A stretch of DNA of 24,321 nt. It comes from Deltaproteobacteria bacterium RBG_16_54_18 (GTDB taxonomy: Bacteria; Desulfobacterota; B13-G15; RBG-16-54-18). Below, in pieces: positions 21,674-24,321 of this stretch. Made by a program: the position numbers and the translations under genes. The DNA lies in contig MGQT01000063.1 in NCBI GenBank assembly GCA_001797935.1, positions 1-24,321 of the forward strand. The letters are read 5' to 3'. The stretch's first letter is position 1, and each line of letters starts with the position of its first letter. The notes under the pieces are model-generated. The model ran no database searches, was not told the DNA's origin, and was given only the letters and a program-made list of their open reading frames with translations.

Positions 21674-21702
21674 ATTATAAGCATATGCCCATAATATGTC
21701 AA
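21674..21702 (-). promoter_or_regulatory. Perfect consensus promoter for the DUF134-led cluster
   Basis: On the minus strand TTGACA (21697-21702), 17 bases, TATAAT (21674-21679): both hexamers are the exact sigma-70 consensus. The start of transcription is expected near 21667, just before the AAGGGGAG that serves GTG 21651, so the leader is very short. A small dyad (GCATATGC) lies in the spacer and could be an operator half-site, which would suit repression by the DUF134 protein. Confidence 0.85.
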
Positions 21703-21849
21703 GGGCTCGGATATGTGTCCTGTCCTGATTCGTCTCATTCCCCGGTCTTTCAAATTCACCTGAGGCAACTTGCTCGGAGTTTTATTGCGCTTGATTGAAT
21801 TTGAAAGTCTATGGTGTTAGTGCAAGATGGGTACGGCTGCAAGATGCGT

Positions 21850-22001
21850 CGTAAACGGTGACGGTTTGACATCCCCCGGGCGCTTTGGTATAAACGAGAG
21901 AAATCCTCATCAGGAGGCTGGTATGCAATGTCCCCAGTGCGGCAAGGAGACGGCTGCAGGTGATCAACGGTGCAGCGCGTGTGGCCATGAATTGACCAAG
22001 G
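21850..22001 (+). repeat. Direct repeat, right copy (promoter plus zinc-ribbon 5' end)
   Basis: The partner of 17743-17894 in the same orientation, here continuing into a complete gene. Similarity ends after the codons for ELTK. It includes the promoter at 21866-21894 and CAGGAGG. No terminal inverted repeats or transposase were found between the two copies. Confidence 0.9.
21866..21894 (+). promoter_or_regulatory. Consensus sigma-70 promoter P3 of zinc-ribbon gene 2
   Basis: TTGACA (21866-21871), 17-base spacer, TATAAA (21889-21894), 57 bases before ATG 21923. It is the third instance of the same promoter arrangement in the window. Confidence 0.8.
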
Positions 22002-22429
22002 CGTTGACACGGCTAAAAAATCCTCTGGTGCGCAAACGGCTTTTCCTGTTGGGAGGGGGCCTCCTGGTCGTCTTCGGCGTCCTGGTCTTTCTGTTCTTTT
22101 TGCTCCCCGACAGGACAAAAAAAGAGTTCGTTCGTAGGCCGGCCAATCTGGGCGGAGAACTGACCGGCGAGGGGCCGGACACTTCCGGCCAATTCGGCAG
22201 GAAGGGGGTGGAGATCGGCCCCAACGCCGTTTACGGACAGATCACGCTCATACGCCGGGGGGTGATTACCGTCAAGAGCCTCAATACCGGCAAAGAATAC
22301 ACGATCTACGTGGGGCACCGCACGAACTACACCCCGCGCCGTTATCCCGTGGTCGGGGAAAAGGTCAAGGTCGTCTATATCGACGACAAGGGCCAGTTGA
22401 AGGCGACGCAGGTGGAGATCCGGACGTAG
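21923..22429 (+). CDS. Uncharacterised zinc-ribbon, single-TM protein (copy 2, complete)
   Basis: A 168-residue paralogue of the protein at 17112. Cys3, Cys6, Cys17 and Cys20 (CPQC and CSAC) make the zinc ribbon. One transmembrane helix covers about 40-61. A linker rich in G and charged residues leads to the C-terminal domain (about 101-168), with VKSLNTGKEYTIYVG, YTPRRYP, GEKVKVVY and LKATQVEI. CAGGAGG lies five bases before ATG 21923. tatD follows after 18 bases, possibly co-transcribed. No known family was recognised; the two proteins may sense or handle metal or redox state at the membrane, but that is speculation. Confidence 0.86.
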   Translation: MQCPQCGKETAAGDQRCSACGHELTKALTRLKNPLVRKRLFLLGGGLLVVFGVLVFLFFLLPDRTKKEFVRRPANLGGELTGEGPDTSGQFGRKGVEIGPNAVYGQITLIRRGVITVKSLNTGKEYTIYVGHRTNYTPRRYPVVGEKVKVVYIDDKGQLKATQVEIRT

Positions 22430-22447
22430 GCCGCTGCAAGCACACCC

Positions 22448-23245
22448 ATGCCGATTGATACTGCGGAAGCCGATCGCCTCATCGATACCCACGCCCATCT
22501 CGACATGCCGGAGTATGAGGCGGACCTCCCTCAGGTGATCCAGCGGGCGCAAAAGGCCGGGGTTACTACCATTATAATAGTAGGCACCGATCCTGCCAGT
22601 TGTCAGAGGACCATCGAAATTGCCGAGCACTACCCCGACATTTTTGCCATCGTGGGGGTGCATCCCCACAATGCCGCCGAGGTCACAGAACACGATCTCG
22701 ATCAGTTGCAAAGGCTGGCCCAACACGCAAAGGTCAGGGCCTGGGGGGAGATCGGGCTTGATTTCTATCGCAACCTCTCGCCGCAGGCAATCCAAGAAGA
22801 ACGGTTCCGCCGGCAAATTGCCATTGCGAAAGGACTTAAGCTCCCCGTGGTCATCCACTCCCGCGCTGCTACCCAAGAGACCATCGCCTGTCTGGAGGAG
22901 GAAAAGGCAGGGGAGGTGGGGGGGGTGATCCACTGCTTTTCCGGGGACCAGGCAGCGGCCCGCCGCTATCTCCAGATGGGGTTTGTACTCTCCATCCCCG
23001 GTGTGATCACCTTTCCCAAGAACCAAATCCTGCGCGACGTGGTCAAGCACCTTCCAACAGACGGCTTCATCGTGGAGACCGATTGCCCCTTTCTGACACC
23101 GGCGCCTCATCGGGGAAAGCGCAACGAGCCTGCCTATGTGCGCCTGACTGCCGAGGCCGTTGCCATAGTCCGGGGAGAGAGCATTGCCCAGATTGCGGCC
23201 CAAACCACCCAAACCGCTTGCCGGGTCTTTAACCTTACTAACTAA
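22448..23245 (+). CDS. tatD: TatD family metal-dependent hydrolase
   Basis: A 265-residue TIM-barrel protein. Metal ligands are visible: His15 and His17 in DTHAHLD, Glu in WGEIGLDFY (about residue 100), His in VVIHSR, His in VIHCFSG, and Asp in ETDCPFL near residue 205. TatD proteins are 3'-5' exonucleases linked to DNA repair and RNA turnover. The ATG at 22448 has no good ribosome binding site, so initiation may rely on read-through from the zinc-ribbon gene 18 bases upstream. Length is normal. Confidence 0.93.
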   Translation: MPIDTAEADRLIDTHAHLDMPEYEADLPQVIQRAQKAGVTTIIIVGTDPASCQRTIEIAEHYPDIFAIVGVHPHNAAEVTEHDLDQLQRLAQHAKVRAWGEIGLDFYRNLSPQAIQEERFRRQIAIAKGLKLPVVIHSRAATQETIACLEEEKAGEVGGVIHCFSGDQAAARRYLQMGFVLSIPGVITFPKNQILRDVVKHLPTDGFIVETDCPFLTPAPHRGKRNEPAYVRLTAEAVAIVRGESIAQIAAQTTQTACRVFNLTN

Positions 23246-23274
23246 TAAGAACGGGAATGAAGGAGACGTATAAC

Positions 23275-23853
23275 ATGCAACCTGCCATCATCATCGTCGA
23301 CATGATCAAGGACAACTTCCCTGAAGGGGATAAATTCCCTGTCACCAGGGAGGCAAGGCCTCTCATCCCCAGGATCAATCACCTCTTGGCTGAAGGGCGG
23401 CGCATAGGCATAGGGATGCCTATCATATTTGCGTGCGACTCGTTTCTGCCGGATGATTTCATCTTTAAAGGCAAGATGAAGCAACACGCCTTGCGGGGCA
23501 GGCCGGGGTCAGAGGTCACCGAACTCCTGGACGTGCAAAAAGGGGACGTGATATTGCCGAAGCGGCGCTTCAGTGCTTTCTTTAAGACCGACCTCGATCA
23601 GACCCTGCGCACGTGGGGGTGCGATACGGTGGCCGTCGGCGGCATCACGACCAATGTCTGCGTGCTCATGACGGCCATGGATGCCCTGTGCCACGACTTC
23701 AAGGCGATTTTACTCGAGGACTGCTGCGCCGCGCACAAGCGGGAGGTGCACGAAAGCACGCTGGAAAACTACCGCAACTTCGCCCTGTATCCGCTGTTTC
23801 GCATCATGACGTCGGTGGAGTTTTTGGAGGAGGTGGGGAAGAGCAGAAAATAA
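23275..23853 (+). CDS. Isochorismatase-like cysteine hydrolase
   Basis: A 192-residue protein. The catalytic triad of the family is visible: Asp9 in IIIVDMI, Lys96 in VILPKRRFSAF, and Cys129 in GGITTNVCV, with the cis-peptide just before it. Relatives include nicotinamidases and isochorismatases; the exact substrate is unknown. ATG 23275 is chosen because AAGGAG stands eight bases upstream. An ATG at 23257 lies before that site and lacks one of its own. It is 29 bases from tatD on the same strand. Confidence 0.9.
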   Translation: MQPAIIIVDMIKDNFPEGDKFPVTREARPLIPRINHLLAEGRRIGIGMPIIFACDSFLPDDFIFKGKMKQHALRGRPGSEVTELLDVQKGDVILPKRRFSAFFKTDLDQTLRTWGCDTVAVGGITTNVCVLMTAMDALCHDFKAILLEDCCAAHKREVHESTLENYRNFALYPLFRIMTSVEFLEEVGKSRK

Positions 23854-23937
23854 GAGGGGCGATCAACCCTTCGCCCTCAGATCGAGCGGAACCTACGTTT
23901 CCCATCCACCCTTCATTGTTTGAACCATTACCCATTA

Positions 23938-23966
23938 TTGACATTTGTAACATTTGGGATTATACT
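23938..23966 (+). promoter_or_regulatory. Consensus-like promoter before the AbrB-like gene
   Basis: TTGACA (23938-23943), 17 bases, TATACT (23961-23966). Transcription from here would start about 25 bases before the ATG at 23997, which has GAGGTGAT five bases upstream. The spacer upstream (23854-23937) shows nothing else. Confidence 0.75.
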
Positions 23967-23996
23967 TAATTTCAACATCCTCTTCGAGGTGATACT

Positions 23997-24272
23997 ATGG
24001 CTGAAATCAATATCCTTAAAACCGATACTCGGGGACGCATTACCCTCCCTGCCGCCTTCCGAAAAGAGCCGTTGTTTGAATATGCCATTAAAGGCGATCA
24101 GATCATCCTCTACCCGGTCCGCACCGTGCGGAAGTATCCCGATATGTCCGACCTCCCAGCGGAGGAACTTGCCCCTGAGTGGGTAGCAAAAGAAAAGAAG
24201 ATAAACACCGACATCCGGTCCGGCATCGTTGCCGCTTCCCCTGCCGAGGCCGTTAAAAAGACGCGGAAATAG
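23997..24272 (+). CDS. AbrB/MazE/SpoVT-type DNA-binding protein, likely antitoxin
   Basis: A 91-residue protein. The swapped-hairpin DNA-binding domain is seen in TDTRGRITLPAAFRK (about residues 9-23), typical of AbrB-fold proteins, many of which are antitoxins. The C-terminal half is charged and lacks other motifs, as expected for a toxin-binding tail. It has its own strong promoter. A frame that could be a toxin begins at 24279 and leaves the window. Antitoxin identity is therefore inference; a chromosomal transition-state regulator is the alternative. Confidence 0.78.
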   Translation: MAEINILKTDTRGRITLPAAFRKEPLFEYAIKGDQIILYPVRTVRKYPDMSDLPAEELAPEWVAKEKKINTDIRSGIVAASPAEAVKKTRK

Positions 24273-24278
24273 GCATGT

Positions 24279-24321
24279 ATGCCTGCCAAGGTCCCCCCTT
24301 TTGAACTCTACTTTGAGATCG
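24279..24321 (+). CDS. Start of a possible partner gene (partial)
   Basis: An ATG at 24279, 6 bases after the stop of the AbrB-like gene, opens a frame of 14 codons to the end of the window (MPAKVPPFELYFEI). Spacing suits a two-gene toxin-antitoxin unit. The stretch is too short to assign a family, and there is no strong ribosome binding site between the genes. An ATG at 24275 in another frame is also possible. Confidence 0.25.
   Translation, partial: MPAKVPPFELYFEI

Noticed and set aside
21652..21768. Longer DUF134 protein starting upstream (MPQVNLKDRG or MLIIKIKGE)
   Set aside because: These codons lie within or upstream of the perfect promoter and would not be transcribed from it. The family N-terminus begins at GTG 21651.

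Overview
This window carries the end of a tuf gene followed by an almost complete, uninterrupted S10-spc-alpha ribosomal protein cluster (bases 1-14416, all on + strand). After it comes accessory and housekeeping DNA on both strands. The order is tuf, S10, L3, L4, L23, L2, S19, L22, S3, L16, L29, S17, L14, L24, L5, S14, S8, L6, L18, S5, L30, L15, SecY, Adk, IF-1, L36, S13, S11, S4, RpoA, L17. This is bacterial gene order. tuf directly before rpsJ, zinc-type S14/S4/L24/L36/Adk, an adenosine-specific kinase, a DUF134 regulator and an Mrp/NifX/IscU-like iron-sulfur cluster fit an anaerobic Desulfobacterota-like (deltaproteobacterial) or neighbouring lineage. That assignment is inference; no rRNA or other direct taxonomic marker is present. 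GC content looks to be in the mid-to-upper 50s by eye in the ribosomal part and lower in 17.9-21.8 kb.

Bases 1-12799 are tightly packed, with spacings of a few bases or ATGA/GTGA-type overlaps, so translation is probably coupled. The map gene often found between adk and infA is absent. The only sizeable gap in the cluster, before rpoA (12800-12931), is filled by a chain of palindromes that ends against the rpoA ribosome binding site.

Bases 14432-16972 are on the minus strand: gpsA, then radC, then a gap of about 300 bases with three strong hairpins, then an adenosine-specific kinase gene that converges on rplQ. Divergent from gpsA is an uncharacterised small membrane protein (17112-17636) with an N-terminal zinc ribbon, one transmembrane helix and a C-terminal beta-rich domain. 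A full paralogue lies at 21923-22429. A third, 3'-truncated copy at 17816-17971 keeps only the promoter, ribosome binding site and zinc ribbon. All three have a TTGACA-N17-TATAAA/-like promoter exactly 57 bases upstream of the ATG.

The truncated copy and the complete second paralogue are direct repeats of about 142-150 bases. They bracket a 4-kb minus-strand cluster (17976-21651): DUF134 regulator, NifX/ORP-type cluster-binding protein, Mrp/NBP35 ATPase, metallo-beta-lactamase-fold hydrolase and IscU-like scaffold. Together these look like a self-contained iron-sulfur or heterometal cluster assembly and delivery module. It has its own consensus promoter and the footprint expected of single-crossover integration. 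The window ends with tatD, an isochorismatase-like cysteine hydrolase, and an AbrB/MazE-type antitoxin-like gene with a strong promoter and the first codons of a possible partner gene.
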